From: Alphaproteobacteria bacterium
Lineage (GTDB): Bacteria > Pseudomonadota > Alphaproteobacteria > Rs-D84
Assembly: GCA_015062545.1 (NCBI GenBank)
Contig: SUUL01000008.1
Coordinates: 1 to 39,193 of the forward strand
DNA length: 39,193 nucleotides
Direction of reading: 5' to 3'
Shown: positions 1 to 8,274 of the stretch, in pieces
Layout of the letters: each line of letters begins with the position of its first letter
How positions within the stretch are numbered: the first letter of the stretch is position 1
The notes under the pieces: model-generated
The model's input: the letters and a program-made list of their open reading frames with translations, nothing else
Databases searched by the model: none
What the model was told of the DNA's origin: nothing
Translations under genes and position numbers: made by a program

Positions 1-1675
1 TCTGTAAATAAGCCGTCATTTGGCGTTCCGCATCCGCATCTGCTTTCTTTTCCGCCAGACCTGTCGCCAACATCTGACCACCTGCACCGGTCGCTGCCAT
101 GGTCGCACCACCCAACATACGATTAGCAAACGATTGTTCACGTTCTTTGGCGGCCTTGACCTTCTCTTCTAAATCTTCTTCGCAACTTAGTCTGTCTTCT
201 GATTCCGCATAGCCACTGGCACAACCATCAACGATACATTCAATTTCTTTGGTATCCGGATTAAACTCACGATGAGACGCAGTGGAATGTTCAGGCGCAC
301 TGTCACATGGACCTGATATCTCAACACAAGAATCATCTTTCAGTTCATATCCATCTTCACACTTGGATGGCACACATTCGCCATTACGCATAACACCGGC
401 AGTCGCATGTGCCACACCAGACTGACATTCCGTACCATCTGCCGCAGGCGTTTGTGCCGGCGCAGCCGCCGAATTTTCATCAGTTGGCGCACTTGTTGTC
501 GTTCCATCATTTGATACCTGGGCAGATTCGCCTGCCGATGTATTATCAGATGCCGCGGTTTCTGACGTGTCTGTGCTTTGTGCAACACATTTGCCATTCA
601 CAACATGGTAATTCGCCATGCACTTATATGCAAAGCAAATATCATTACCTGATGTATCCTTGATGGTTATTTTTTCACTGTTGTCAATCAGGGATTGTAC
701 AATACTATTTTTATCCGCCTCTGGTATCTGATCTGACGAACACTGTTTTAAGTCTTTTTTTACAACAACACATTCGTTATTAACAACCTCATAATCAGAC
801 GAAACGCAACTGTCAACCTTGCACTTGGCTGTGCGCGATTGGGCATCCCATTCCAAATGCGCGGTTGCCGCATTCGCAGGCATTTCCGTACAGTCACCAT
901 TGACTTTCATACAAATAACTTTATTATCCGCATCTGCACTGGCGCGCCCATTTTCAACTTTGACTTTATAATCCTTTGGGCAACTGGCATCGGTTACACA
1001 CCACCCCTGATTTTTACCATTTTTGTAAACCAACCACGAACCCGATTTACATGCGGTCGCATAACATTGTAAATTTGAATTATATTTACCTGCACTGGCC
1101 CACCCCGCACGCATAACCTTGGCCAAATCATCCGGTGTACACGCACCACCATACGTTTTACGAGAAGCGACAACACCCGTACCTGTAACATTAGATTGTG
1201 TTTGCGATGATGGCGTTGTTGCCTCTCCTGTTTTTTTCACCTCATCATTGTCATAAAGTGTATTACACCTTTTACCATCTTTTGATGGCCACCCTTCATT
1301 GCACTCTAAAATCACAAACTCCCAACCACGCGATGGTCCAGACAACTCAGGATTACATGTAATCTTACATTTTTTCGCATCATTAGAAACGTTATCAAAA
1401 CGATAACAATCATCTATTGTCGTACTATCCCCCTTAAAATAATCACGACCACCATAGCTACATATTGTTGGTACGAATTCTTCTGGTTGTGCTACTGGCA
1501 TATTTGGCTGCTTATTACTTTTTTTACCAGAAGCAGCTTGTTGGAAAGTGCGTCCTAAATCAGCATACGGATTTGCCACATACCCATAACACACCTGATC
1601 AATGCCACAGAATACAAAAATTACTGAACAAAAAATCGCAAACTTAAACCGCAAAGCGCATTCTCCCTTTCGCAT
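1..1675 (-). CDS. Secreted Cys-rich protein, 5' part (runs off the left edge)
   Basis: The reading frame is open from the start codon to base 1, about 558 residues, and the 3' end is missing. The N-terminus is a signal peptide with a hydrophobic core (FAIFCSVIFVFC). The body holds repeated Cys-containing modules with endings such as NGECVPSKC and DDSCV, resembling short EGF-like or surface-protein modules, separated by a Ser/Thr/Ala-rich linker near residues 370-410. The last visible part (FANRMLGGATMAATGAGG) is Ala/Gly-rich and may be a membrane segment. I give the outermost ATG. It has no good ribosome site, while an AGGGAG sits 8 nt before an in-frame TTG at 1654, so TTG is probably the true start. 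I do not recognise the family. A surface-exposed or periplasmic protein is an inference. Confidence 0.75.
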   Translation of the reverse strand, partial: MRKGECALRFKFAIFCSVIFVFCGIDQVCYGYVANPYADLGRTFQQAASGKKSNKQPNMPVAQPEEFVPTICSYGGRDYFKGDSTTIDDCYRFDNVSNDAKKCKITCNPELSGPSRGWEFVILECNEGWPSKDGKRCNTLYDNDEVKKTGEATTPSSQTQSNVTGTGVVASRKTYGGACTPDDLAKVMRAGWASAGKYNSNLQCYATACKSGSWLVYKNGKNQGWCVTDASCPKDYKVKVENGRASADADNKVICMKVNGDCTEMPANAATAHLEWDAQSRTAKCKVDSCVSSDYEVVNNECVVVKKDLKQCSSDQIPEADKNSIVQSLIDNSEKITIKDTSGNDICFAYKCMANYHVVNGKCVAQSTDTSETAASDNTSAGESAQVSNDGTTTSAPTDENSAAAPAQTPAADGTECQSGVAHATAGVMRNGECVPSKCEDGYELKDDSCVEISGPCDSAPEHSTASHREFNPDTKEIECIVDGCASGYAESEDRLSCEEDLEEKVKAAKEREQSFANRMLGGATMAATGAGGQMLATGLAEKKADADAERQMTAYLQ

Positions 1676-1710
1676 AATTATATCAAATTACCCACTGCAA
1701 TCCAAGCACA

Positions 1711-1738
1711 AAAAACCGCCATCTGGCGGTCTTTTTTT
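1711..1738 (-). terminator. Intrinsic terminator, 3' of the 1737-2054 gene
   Basis: A hairpin with ACCGCC and GGCGGT arms is flanked by an A-run on the left and a T-run on the right. It can therefore work in either direction. It sits at the stop codon of the small gene to its right, and the Cys-rich gene to its left starts just beyond it. Confidence 0.8.
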
Positions 1739-2054
1739 ATTTCCCACGATTTTGTTCTTTTAAACGTTGGGGTTGAACAACCGAATACAAATACCCCATT
1801 TGATGAAACAAATCCAAAAACTGTTCTGGTTTTAATTCCAATTTTTTACCATCAACCGACACATACGCTTCTTGCATGTTCTGTTGTGGATTATTGGTTT
1901 CCACACCGCGTACAACCACACGTGGCAACCCCAAACCACCAAAACCATATTCCCACAACGCGGCCCCAGGCACAATTTCTGCAATCTTTTTACCATTAAC
2001 CCAAATATTTGAATTCGGGTCAACCAATAATGCCTTCAGTGATTCATAGTCCAT
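1737..2054 (-). CDS. Conserved hypothetical protein, 105 aa
   Basis: This is a soluble protein of about 105 residues without signal peptide or membrane segment. It begins MDYESLKALLVDPNSN and has a Gly-rich middle (WEYGFGGLGLPRVVVRG) followed by a more polar C-terminal half (LELKPEQFLDLFHQMGY). An in-frame upstream start at 2090 exists, but AAAGGGGG lies just before the ATG at 2054, so I use that. It stands alone between two minus-strand genes with its own terminator. I do not recognise the family and assign no function. Confidence 0.7.
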   Translation of the reverse strand: MDYESLKALLVDPNSNIWVNGKKIAEIVPGAALWEYGFGGLGLPRVVVRGVETNNPQQNMQEAYVSVDGKKLELKPEQFLDLFHQMGYLYSVVQPQRLKEQNRGK

Positions 2055-2105
2055 AAAACCCCCTTTCTTGTTTATTCTTAATACGGACATTTTACACTTT
2101 TGTAT

Positions 2106-2149
2106 AAAAAATTAAAGAAAAAAGTGCAGATGCGCCGTTGTTGGCAAGC
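2106..2149. repeat. Direct repeat, copy 1 (orphan left arm of a hairpin element)
   Basis: About 43 bases, starting AAATTAAAGAAAAA and ending GTTGTTGGCAAGC, recur almost unchanged at 2215-2257. In this copy the loop and right arm are missing. The bases between the copies contain a short hairpin (ATCCCAA ... TTGGGAT, about 2191-2214). The pattern suggests partial duplication of the element at 2215-2321. Confidence 0.8.
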
Positions 2150-2214
2150 CCCCAGGATTAGCGATAGAAATTAAATAGAATGATAAAAAAATCCCAAGCA
2201 CCTAGTTTTGGGAT

Positions 2215-2321
2215 AAAAATTAAAGAAAAATGTGCAGATGCGCCGTTGTTGGCAAGCGCAGTGTACAAATGCTACATAAACGCGCCAACAACAAGCAGAT
2301 GTGCAATTTTATTTAATTTTT
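2215..2321 (+). repeat. Conserved-loop hairpin element, copy A
   Basis: The element starts with AAATTAAAG and ends with the inverse TTTAATT. Inside is a 9-bp stem, GTTGTTGGC (2245-2253) with GCCAACAAC (2284-2292). The stem surrounds a loop at about 2258-2279 containing GTGTACA and CTACAT. The same loop, on different stems, occurs at 32658-32679 and 32748-32769. It lies just downstream of the fabF stop and might also help end fabF transcription. Confidence 0.7.
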
Positions 2322-3559
2322 TTTAATACAAGGCTGGCGTTCGTTCCGCCAAAACCAAAACTGTTACTTAACGCAACATCCACCTTGCGCTGTTTTGCAA
2401 CATTTGGTACCAAATCAAAATCACCAACCGCATCTTCTGGGTCTTCCAAGTTAATGGTTGGTGGAACAATGCCATCACGCATCGCCAACACACAGAATAT
2501 CGCTTCTACTGCACCGGCGGCACCCAACAAATGCCCCGTCACAGATTTTGTTGATGACATGGACACAGGCAAATCACCAAACAATGTCTGAACCGCCGCC
2601 AATTCACCCATATCACCCAGTCCCGTTGATGTACCATGTGCATTTACATAATCAACGTCCGCCGGTTGCAAGCCCGCATCATTTAATGCCGCCTGCATTG
2701 CACGCATACCACCTTCGCCATTTGATGCAGGCGCAGTAATATGATACGCATCACCCGACATACCATAGCCTGCAACCTCGGCATAAATTTTTGCACCACG
2801 TGCAACCGCATGTTCGTATTCTTCCAGAACCAAAATACCCGCACCTTCGGCCATGATAAAACCATCACGATTTTTATCCCATGGGCGTGATGCACGTTCT
2901 GGTTCATCATTACGCGTACTTAATGCACGCATCGCGCAGAACCCCGCCAATGCAATACGACTAACCACGCCTTCGGCACCACCGCAAATCATGATATCTG
3001 CATCGCCATATTTAATCATACGTGCGGCTTCGCCAATCGAATGCGCACCTGTTGCACACGCAGTTACCACAGAAATATTTGGTCCTTGGAAACCATACTT
3101 AATAGAAATATTTCCCGCAGTCATATTAATGATTCCCTTTGGGATAAAGAACGGACTGACACGGCGTGGGCCGCCGGTATGCAGTTCAATACAATTATCA
3201 TAAATCGTATCAAATCCACCAATACCACTGCCGACCGACACGCCAATACGTGTCTTGTCACCTGTGTAATTTTCCAAGCCCGCATCCTTGATTGCTTCAT
3301 CCGCCGCAACCATTCCATACATAATGCACTTATCCAATTTTCTTTGTTCGCGCGCATCAATAACCGCATCTGGGTTATATTGCCCCGGTTCTGTTCCACG
3401 CACAGGCACACCCGCAATTTGTGATGCCAAATCTGCCACATCAAACGTATCAATTTTGCGCACACCGGATTTACCCGCAACAACATTTTTCCACGCGTAT
3501 TCAATCCCCGTTCCAACCGGCGACACAATTCCCATACCGGTAATAACAACTCTTTTCAT
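2309..3559 (-). CDS. fabF: Beta-ketoacyl-ACP synthase II
   Basis: This enzyme condenses malonyl-ACP with acyl-ACP in the elongation step of type II fatty acid synthesis in the cytoplasm. The 416-residue length is normal. The catalytic triad is visible: Cys168 in VTACATGAHS, His308 in NAHGTSTGLGD and His343 in SVTGHLLGAAGA. The C-terminus has the usual SNSFGFGGTNASLVL. The ATG at 3559 is preceded by AAAGGA. The acyl carrier gene acpP lies 132 bases upstream on the same strand, with a hairpin between them, so fabF is either read through at reduced level or has a promoter in that gap. fabD and fabG, often neighbours, are not here. Confidence 0.97.
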   Translation of the reverse strand: MKRVVITGMGIVSPVGTGIEYAWKNVVAGKSGVRKIDTFDVADLASQIAGVPVRGTEPGQYNPDAVIDAREQRKLDKCIMYGMVAADEAIKDAGLENYTGDKTRIGVSVGSGIGGFDTIYDNCIELHTGGPRRVSPFFIPKGIINMTAGNISIKYGFQGPNISVVTACATGAHSIGEAARMIKYGDADIMICGGAEGVVSRIALAGFCAMRALSTRNDEPERASRPWDKNRDGFIMAEGAGILVLEEYEHAVARGAKIYAEVAGYGMSGDAYHITAPASNGEGGMRAMQAALNDAGLQPADVDYVNAHGTSTGLGDMGELAAVQTLFGDLPVSMSSTKSVTGHLLGAAGAVEAIFCVLAMRDGIVPPTINLEDPEDAVGDFDLVPNVAKQRKVDVALSNSFGFGGTNASLVLKKIK

Positions 3560-3636
3560 AACAAATAATCCTTTATCAAGGGTTAAACATAACTAACATA
3601 CGCAAATATCATATACATTTTATTCCCTAAAATACA

Positions 3637-3667
3637 GAAAAAAATACGCTGGCACAAACGCCAGCGC
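3637..3667 (-). terminator. Hairpin terminator or attenuator between acpP and fabF
   Basis: The arms CGCTGGC (3647-3653) and GCCAGCG (3660-3666) are followed, in the minus-strand direction, by a T-tract. It directly follows the acpP stop codon. It probably ends most acpP transcripts, giving more acpP than fabF mRNA, as expected for a very abundant carrier protein. That consequence is inferred. Confidence 0.8.
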
Positions 3668-3691
3668 ATAAAAAACTTAACAATACACTAA

Positions 3692-3928
3692 TTAGTTTTT
3701 CTTGTGTTCGTCAATGTATTTTACTGCATCACCAACTTTTTCCAATTTCGCAGCTGCATCGTCTGGAATTGTGATATCAAATTCTTTTTCAACTTCCATA
3801 ACGAATTCAACAACGTCCAAGCTGTCTGCACCCAAGTCATTTACGAATGCTGCAGATTCTGTAACCTTTTCTTCTGGCACACCCAGTTTTTCAGCTACGA
3901 TTTTTTTTACTTTTTCAAAAGTTGTCAT
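3692..3928 (-). CDS. acpP: Acyl carrier protein
   Basis: This 78-residue acidic protein carries growing acyl chains on a phosphopantetheine arm. The attachment site is Ser36 in [12 protein letters not shown], the standard motif, and the start is the usual [25 protein letters not shown] lies ahead of the ATG. Two good promoter-like sequences lie upstream, and a hairpin follows the stop codon, consistent with strong, largely monocistronic expression with some read-through into fabF. Confidence 0.98.
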   Translation of the reverse strand: MTTFEKVKKIVAEKLGVPEEKVTESAAFVNDLGADSLDVVEFVMEVEKEFDITIPDDAAAKLEKVGDAVKYIDEHKKN

Positions 3929-3989
3929 TTCTTTTTTCCTTTGTTTTAGTTAAATTGTTTGGTCCATACCACGACCGTCATTACCCACT

Positions 3990-4018
3990 AAACTATCATT
4001 TTCTGATATTGCTGTCAA
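3990..4018 (-). promoter_or_regulatory. acpP promoter P2
   Basis: TTGACA (4013-4018) and TAGTTT (3990-3995) are separated by 17 bases on the minus strand. The predicted start lies about 55 bases before the acpP ATG. Confidence 0.6.
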
Positions 4019-4021
4019 GGA

Positions 4022-4050
4022 ATTATAACAAACAATAACAAACTTGACAA
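4022..4050 (-). promoter_or_regulatory. acpP promoter P1
   Basis: TTGTCA (4045-4050) and a perfect TATAAT (4022-4027) are separated by 17 bases on the minus strand. It lies immediately after the stop codon of the recombinase-like gene and in tandem with P2. Confidence 0.65.
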
Positions 4051-4053
4051 AAA

Positions 4054-5067
4054 TCAGCCCTGGACAGGTTCATCTAAAATTTCATCTAACAAGCTGTTCA
4101 AATTATCACGAAAGTCTTCCTTGTCTGATGCCCAAACAACCCGGCGCATCAAGAACTTATGCACATCATCCATTGTTAAATTTGGTATACCTGCATTTGT
4201 TACAACACGTTTCCACGCGGTACGTGGATCTATCAAATGCATACCACCACGACTGGCAAAAACCCATTGACCATCTTGTGGCAAATCTTGCAACAACAGC
4301 ACCGCCCGATTAGACAACGGCCATCCATTCCACATATCATGATTAAAATCCAAGTCTTCCCATGCCATCGCAAAAACTTTGGAACGTGACGCAAATCCAT
4401 ATATCAACATCAAAAACGCAGAACGCAACACAATATCCGATTCGCGCCCGATTGCATGCACCAATCGCAACAGTCCCGCCCGGTTCAGCGGACGAACACG
4501 CCGATTTTGTACAATCTTGTCCAAGCATGACACAGGATTACTTTTCGTATATCCCATTTCAATGGCATAATTAAAAATACTGTGCAGCAATTCTTGCATA
4601 CGTGCCGCGATTGCATTTCCACGTATATTACCAATTACACCACGCACATCATCGGGGGTAATTTCTGCAATTTTTTTATCAAACAACCCCACCAAATGCA
4701 AATTAATTGCACGCACCAGTTTCATATAAGAATCTTCGCCACGGCGAACCCGATTCGCCAAATACAAATCCAAGAATTGTTTGAACGAAATCTTCTTGCG
4801 GCGAATCGGCGGTTTTTTATTTACATTATCCAATATTGTCACAACCATTGCGCGCGCATCTTCTATATCGACATCTGGATAGTTACCAATTATGATTCTT
4901 TTATCTTTGCCGCGCACACGTTTACGAACAAAGAAAGTTTTTGCACCACGACTGGTAATATACATACGCAAACGCGGTTCAGAAATATCTTGGACAACAT
5001 CAAAGCCCGCCGCCGGTGCTGGCAGGTTATCCAATATATAAGAATTAAAATAAAATTGGTGCGCCAT
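4054..5067 (-). CDS. Tyrosine-recombinase-like protein lacking catalytic residues
   Basis: This 337-residue protein has the layout of phage P4-type integrases: an N-terminal arm-type domain (about 25-75, TFFVRKRVRGKDKRIIIGNY), a SAM-like core-binding domain (about 93-180) and a catalytic-like domain (about 190-315). The active site looks lost. Box I reads FASRSKVFAMAWEDLDF where G-x-R-x-x-E is expected. Box II reads MDDVHKFLMRRV where H-x-L-R is expected. The protein ends at about the point where the nucleophilic Tyr would lie. The frame is intact, with AAAGGGGG before the ATG. It is 21 bases behind the small gene 5089-5469, apparently in the rbfA-lepA operon. A domesticated DNA-binding role is an inference. 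Confidence 0.7.
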   Translation of the reverse strand: MAHQFYFNSYILDNLPAPAAGFDVVQDISEPRLRMYITSRGAKTFFVRKRVRGKDKRIIIGNYPDVDIEDARAMVVTILDNVNKKPPIRRKKISFKQFLDLYLANRVRRGEDSYMKLVRAINLHLVGLFDKKIAEITPDDVRGVIGNIRGNAIAARMQELLHSIFNYAIEMGYTKSNPVSCLDKIVQNRRVRPLNRAGLLRLVHAIGRESDIVLRSAFLMLIYGFASRSKVFAMAWEDLDFNHDMWNGWPLSNRAVLLLQDLPQDGQWVFASRGGMHLIDPRTAWKRVVTNAGIPNLTMDDVHKFLMRRVVWASDKEDFRDNLNSLLDEILDEPVQG

Positions 5068-5088
5068 GGTGGCCCCCTTTGATTTTAA

Positions 5089-5469
5089 TTATTTTACACG
5101 CTCAAATTTTTTACCCCAGAATTTATCAACTGTCTGACGTAATGCATCCGCTTTGTCATACGCATCATGATATTCACGATTTCGTTCCGCATAATCGCAT
5201 TTACTTTTAAGAAAATCTACGCCCCCGCGACAGGCATACCACACGGGACACATCTGTTCTTTCATATTTTTATTTTCATCAATAATGTAATTTACACACG
5301 AATATGGACGTGCATATTTTGTCACATCATGCACACTAGAAATTCTGCCACGCGCAGCCAGCATTGCATTATGCGCATCTTCTGCCTGTTGACGTAAATC
5401 TTGAAATTCTGCCCAGTCAGTTTTTTTCTGTTCCAGGCTTGTTTTGATTAAATATTTCCAAAATGACAT
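5089..5469 (-). CDS. Small Cys-containing protein, paralogue of the 5541-5951 gene
   Basis: This 126-residue cytoplasmic-looking protein starts MSFWKYLIKTSLEQ and ends VDKFWGKKFERVK. The ending matches the upstream neighbour (VNTFWKDKFARAK), and both share an N-terminal charged helix, a middle block of Cys residues and a C-terminal helix, so they look like tandem paralogues. Visible Cys residues lie in SCVNYII, MCPVWYACRGG and KCDYAE. There is no signal peptide. GAGGT precedes the ATG, and an 11-bp inverted repeat lies directly upstream. I do not recognise the family. Metal binding is only a possibility. Confidence 0.65.
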   Translation of the reverse strand: MSFWKYLIKTSLEQKKTDWAEFQDLRQQAEDAHNAMLAARGRISSVHDVTKYARPYSCVNYIIDENKNMKEQMCPVWYACRGGVDFLKSKCDYAERNREYHDAYDKADALRQTVDKFWGKKFERVK

Positions 5470-5485
5470 TTTTTACCTCATTTAC

Positions 5486-5528
5486 GTCACATCTTGAACA
5501 TACATAACTTTGTTATCCAAGATGTGAC
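5486..5528. promoter_or_regulatory. Long inverted repeat in the leader of the 5089-5469 gene
   Basis: GTCACATCTTG (5486-5496) and CAAGATGTGAC (5518-5528) are perfect 11-base inverse copies. The 21-base loop contains a second inverted repeat (GTTAT/ATAAC around TTT). No T-tract follows on either side, so it is not a standard terminator. It ends about 15 bases before the start codon of the downstream gene, suggesting an operator or a structured mRNA leader. Confidence 0.6.
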
Positions 5529-5540
5529 TAACAACCTTAA

Positions 5541-5951
5541 TTATTTTGCACGTGCAAATTTATCTTTCCAGAACGTGTTTACCGCACATTCCAATTCTTC
5601 AACTTTTTTCAGACTGTCTTCATACATATGATTATATTGAACATTTGGACAATCCAATTTAGTGCAACGATTTCCACGATGTGAAAAATGTTCACAATAT
5701 TTTTTCTGTACATATGGGGTTGGCTCTGCCGCGCCATCTGACATATCCATTGGATCAAACTTATGCACGATACATCTATTTTTCACCGATTCCATTCTTT
5801 CATTATCATCGCAACTATACACAAGACTGTAATAACATGAATCCGACCGCTTGCGCGCCAATGCAAACATTTCTTTCAAGTGTCTATATTCCTTAAAATC
5901 TTTCCATTTCTGATCGGCACTAACATCAAGCATATATCTAATCATAGTCAT
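5541..5951 (-). CDS. Small Cys/His-containing protein, paralogue of the 5089-5469 gene
   Basis: This 136-residue soluble protein is related to its downstream neighbour by its ending (FWKDKFARAK) and helix-Cys block-helix layout. Cys residues occur in SDSCYYSLVYSCDD, NRCIVHKF, KYCEHFSHRGNRC and KLDCPNVQ. The C-x2-H plus further Cys spacing could bind zinc, but no named finger fits. AAAGGAG lies 6 nt before the ATG at 5951, and the lepA stop codon is only 16 bases away, so it is probably translated from the lepA mRNA. The function is unknown. Confidence 0.65.
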   Translation of the reverse strand: MTMIRYMLDVSADQKWKDFKEYRHLKEMFALARKRSDSCYYSLVYSCDDNERMESVKNRCIVHKFDPMDMSDGAAEPTPYVQKKYCEHFSHRGNRCTKLDCPNVQYNHMYEDSLKKVEELECAVNTFWKDKFARAK

Positions 5952-5967
5952 ATCAGACTCCTTTGGT

Positions 5968-7761
5968 TTAAGATACTTTCAATGCGTTGATAAACGCACT
6001 CTGTGGGATTTCAACATTTCCAAAAGAACGCATACGCTTTTTCCCTTCTTTTTGTTTTTCCAACAGTTTACGTTTACGTGTTATATCCCCCCCATAACAT
6101 TTCGCAGTAACATCTTTGCGATATGCTGCGATTGTCTCGCGCGCGATAATTTTTCCACCGATTGCAGCCTGTAACGGAATCTTGAATTGATGACGTGGAA
6201 TCAAATCTTTCAATTTTTCCACAATCTGACGACCGCGTTTTTCTGCAAAAGACCGATGACACATAAAAGACAAAGGTTCTACATTTTCTTCATTAACCAA
6301 AATATTCACCTTGACCAAATCAGATGCCTGATACCCATACACCACATAGTCAAACGATGCATACCCCGAAGATATAGATTTCACCCTGTCATAAAAATCA
6401 AATACAATCTCTGCCAATGGTAATTGATATACCAACACAGCACGATTACCAACATAAGAAATATTTTCTTGCACACCACGTCTTTCTGCACACAGTGACA
6501 TAATTCCACCCATATATTTATCGGGCATCATAATTGTCGCACGCACCCATGGCTCTTCAATAGATTCTATTTTTGTAGGTTCTGGCATATCGGCTGGATT
6601 TTCCAAGTCAATCACTTCGCCATTACGCAAATGAATTTTATACAACACACTTGGCACGGTATTAATCAGATTCAAATTAAATTCACGCGCCAATCTCTCG
6701 CTGATAATTTCCATATGTAACAATCCCAAGAAACCGCACCGCAATCCAAACCCCAGCGCAGACGACTTTTCCACCGTAAACATAAATGACGCATCGTTTA
6801 ACGCCAACTTCTCTGCACTTTCACGAAATGTTGGATAATCGTCTGCCTCTACTGGAAAGAAAGAAGAAAACACAACCGGCACAGATGGCTTAAACCCAGG
6901 CAGCATCTTGGCATTTTCTGCACGCGCATCAACAATCGTATCGCCCACCTTGCAATCATGAATTGTTTTCATACCTGTAATAATAAAGCCAATTTCACCC
7001 GTATGCAGTTTATCCACATTTACCATTTTTGGCGTAAAGTAACCAATTTTATCAACAACATATTCTGCACCCGTTGCCATAAATTTAATTTTCTGACCGC
7101 GATTTAATTCACCATCAACCACACGCACCAAAATCACAACACCCAAATAAGAATCGTACCAAGAATCCACCAACAACGCACGCGTTGGCGCATTTTCATC
7201 CCCATGTGGCGCAGGTAATTTTGTTACAATTTCTTCCAACAAATCTGCAACACCTTCACCTGTTTTACCAGACACCGCCAACGCTTCATTTGCATCCAGC
7301 CCAATAACATCTGCAATTTGTTCGCGCGTTCCAACAACATCACTTGATGGCAGGTCAACCTTGTTCAAGACCGGCAACATTTCCAAATCATTATCCAATG
7401 CCAAATATGCATTTGCCAATGTTTGCGCCTGAACACCTTGGGTTGCATCCACCAGAACCAGCGCACCTTCACACGCGGCCAATGAACGCGAAACCTCATA
7501 AGAAAAGTCCACATGTCCGGGCGTATCCATCAAATTCAACTGATACACTTCGCCATTTTTTGCCTTGTAATTCAAACGCACCGTTTGCGCTTTAATCGTA
7601 ATACCGCGTTCACGTTCAATATCCATTGAATCCAATACTTGCGCCTTCATCTCACGCGATTGCAGACCACCTGTGATTTCAATCAACCTGTCTGACAGTG
7701 TTGATTTACCATGATCAATATGTGCAACAATGGAAAAATTACGAATATTACTTTGTTTCAT
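5968..7761 (-). CDS. lepA: Elongation factor 4 (LepA), ribosomal GTPase
   Basis: LepA is a translation GTPase that acts on stalled or back-translocating ribosomes and supports 30S assembly. The protein is about 597 residues. The GTPase motifs are clear: AHIDHGKST near the start, DTPGH, and NKVDLP. The C-terminus has the LepA-specific domain with [20 protein letters not shown]. In-frame translation could begin at a TTG at 7767, but AGGTG sits 7 nt before the ATG at 7761, giving the usual [18 protein letters not shown]. It follows rbfA by about 77 bases and precedes two small paralogues, so ribosome-associated genes share this operon. Confidence 0.97.
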   Translation of the reverse strand: MKQSNIRNFSIVAHIDHGKSTLSDRLIEITGGLQSREMKAQVLDSMDIERERGITIKAQTVRLNYKAKNGEVYQLNLMDTPGHVDFSYEVSRSLAACEGALVLVDATQGVQAQTLANAYLALDNDLEMLPVLNKVDLPSSDVVGTREQIADVIGLDANEALAVSGKTGEGVADLLEEIVTKLPAPHGDENAPTRALLVDSWYDSYLGVVILVRVVDGELNRGQKIKFMATGAEYVVDKIGYFTPKMVNVDKLHTGEIGFIITGMKTIHDCKVGDTIVDARAENAKMLPGFKPSVPVVFSSFFPVEADDYPTFRESAEKLALNDASFMFTVEKSSALGFGLRCGFLGLLHMEIISERLAREFNLNLINTVPSVLYKIHLRNGEVIDLENPADMPEPTKIESIEEPWVRATIMMPDKYMGGIMSLCAERRGVQENISYVGNRAVLVYQLPLAEIVFDFYDRVKSISSGYASFDYVVYGYQASDLVKVNILVNEENVEPLSFMCHRSFAEKRGRQIVEKLKDLIPRHQFKIPLQAAIGGKIIARETIAAYRKDVTAKCYGGDITRKRKLLEKQKEGKKRMRSFGNVEIPQSAFINALKVS

Positions 7762-7837
7762 ACACAAACACCTATGCTATACGTGGCATATACTAGTACA
7801 CTATTGCCGCATTCGCAAGATGAAATTTTTCAGAATT

Positions 7838-8188
7838 TTAATTTAGATTATTCAACAATTCATCAATTCTGGCGGCCTTTTCCAAGGTGTCATCATATTG
7901 GAATTTAATATCTGGGACATATTTTTGATTCATACGCGCCGCCAATTCAAACCGTACCATACGTGTAATTTCATCTAATCTTTTCTGTACAGCATCAATA
8001 TCTGAATTTCGTGTATAGAAAAACAAACGCACAAACTGCAAACCACCATGCGCCACACTACCCACCAACGACACACCTGATATCAACGCATCATCACCCC
8101 AGTTATCACGCAAAATTTCTGCGACCAATGTTTGTACTTTGGCAGCAACACGTTCACCACGATTTGAATTAAATTGTCTTTTTGGCAT
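7838..8188 (-). CDS. rbfA: 30S ribosome-binding factor A
   Basis: RbfA binds the pre-30S subunit and helps 16S rRNA maturation, including at low temperature. The 116-residue KH-like protein starts MPKRQFNSNRGERVAAKVQTLVAEIL and has the family features: a central hydrophobic strand followed by RKFY-like FYTRNSDIDAVQKRL and RMNQKYVPDIKFQYDDTLEKAARIDELL near the end. An in-frame TTG at 8194 is possible, but the ATG at 8188 gives the normal N-terminus. It is the first gene of the lepA operon, and the divergent DedA-like gene starts 86 bases away. Confidence 0.93.
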   Translation of the reverse strand: MPKRQFNSNRGERVAAKVQTLVAEILRDNWGDDALISGVSLVGSVAHGGLQFVRLFFYTRNSDIDAVQKRLDEITRMVRFELAARMNQKYVPDIKFQYDDTLEKAARIDELLNNLN

Positions 8189-8274
8189 ATTCAATATATC
8201 CTGTTAATAACTTATTGTTATTGTAAAATATAAAATATTAAATTACAATCAAGTAAATTTTTTTGGGGGAACTT

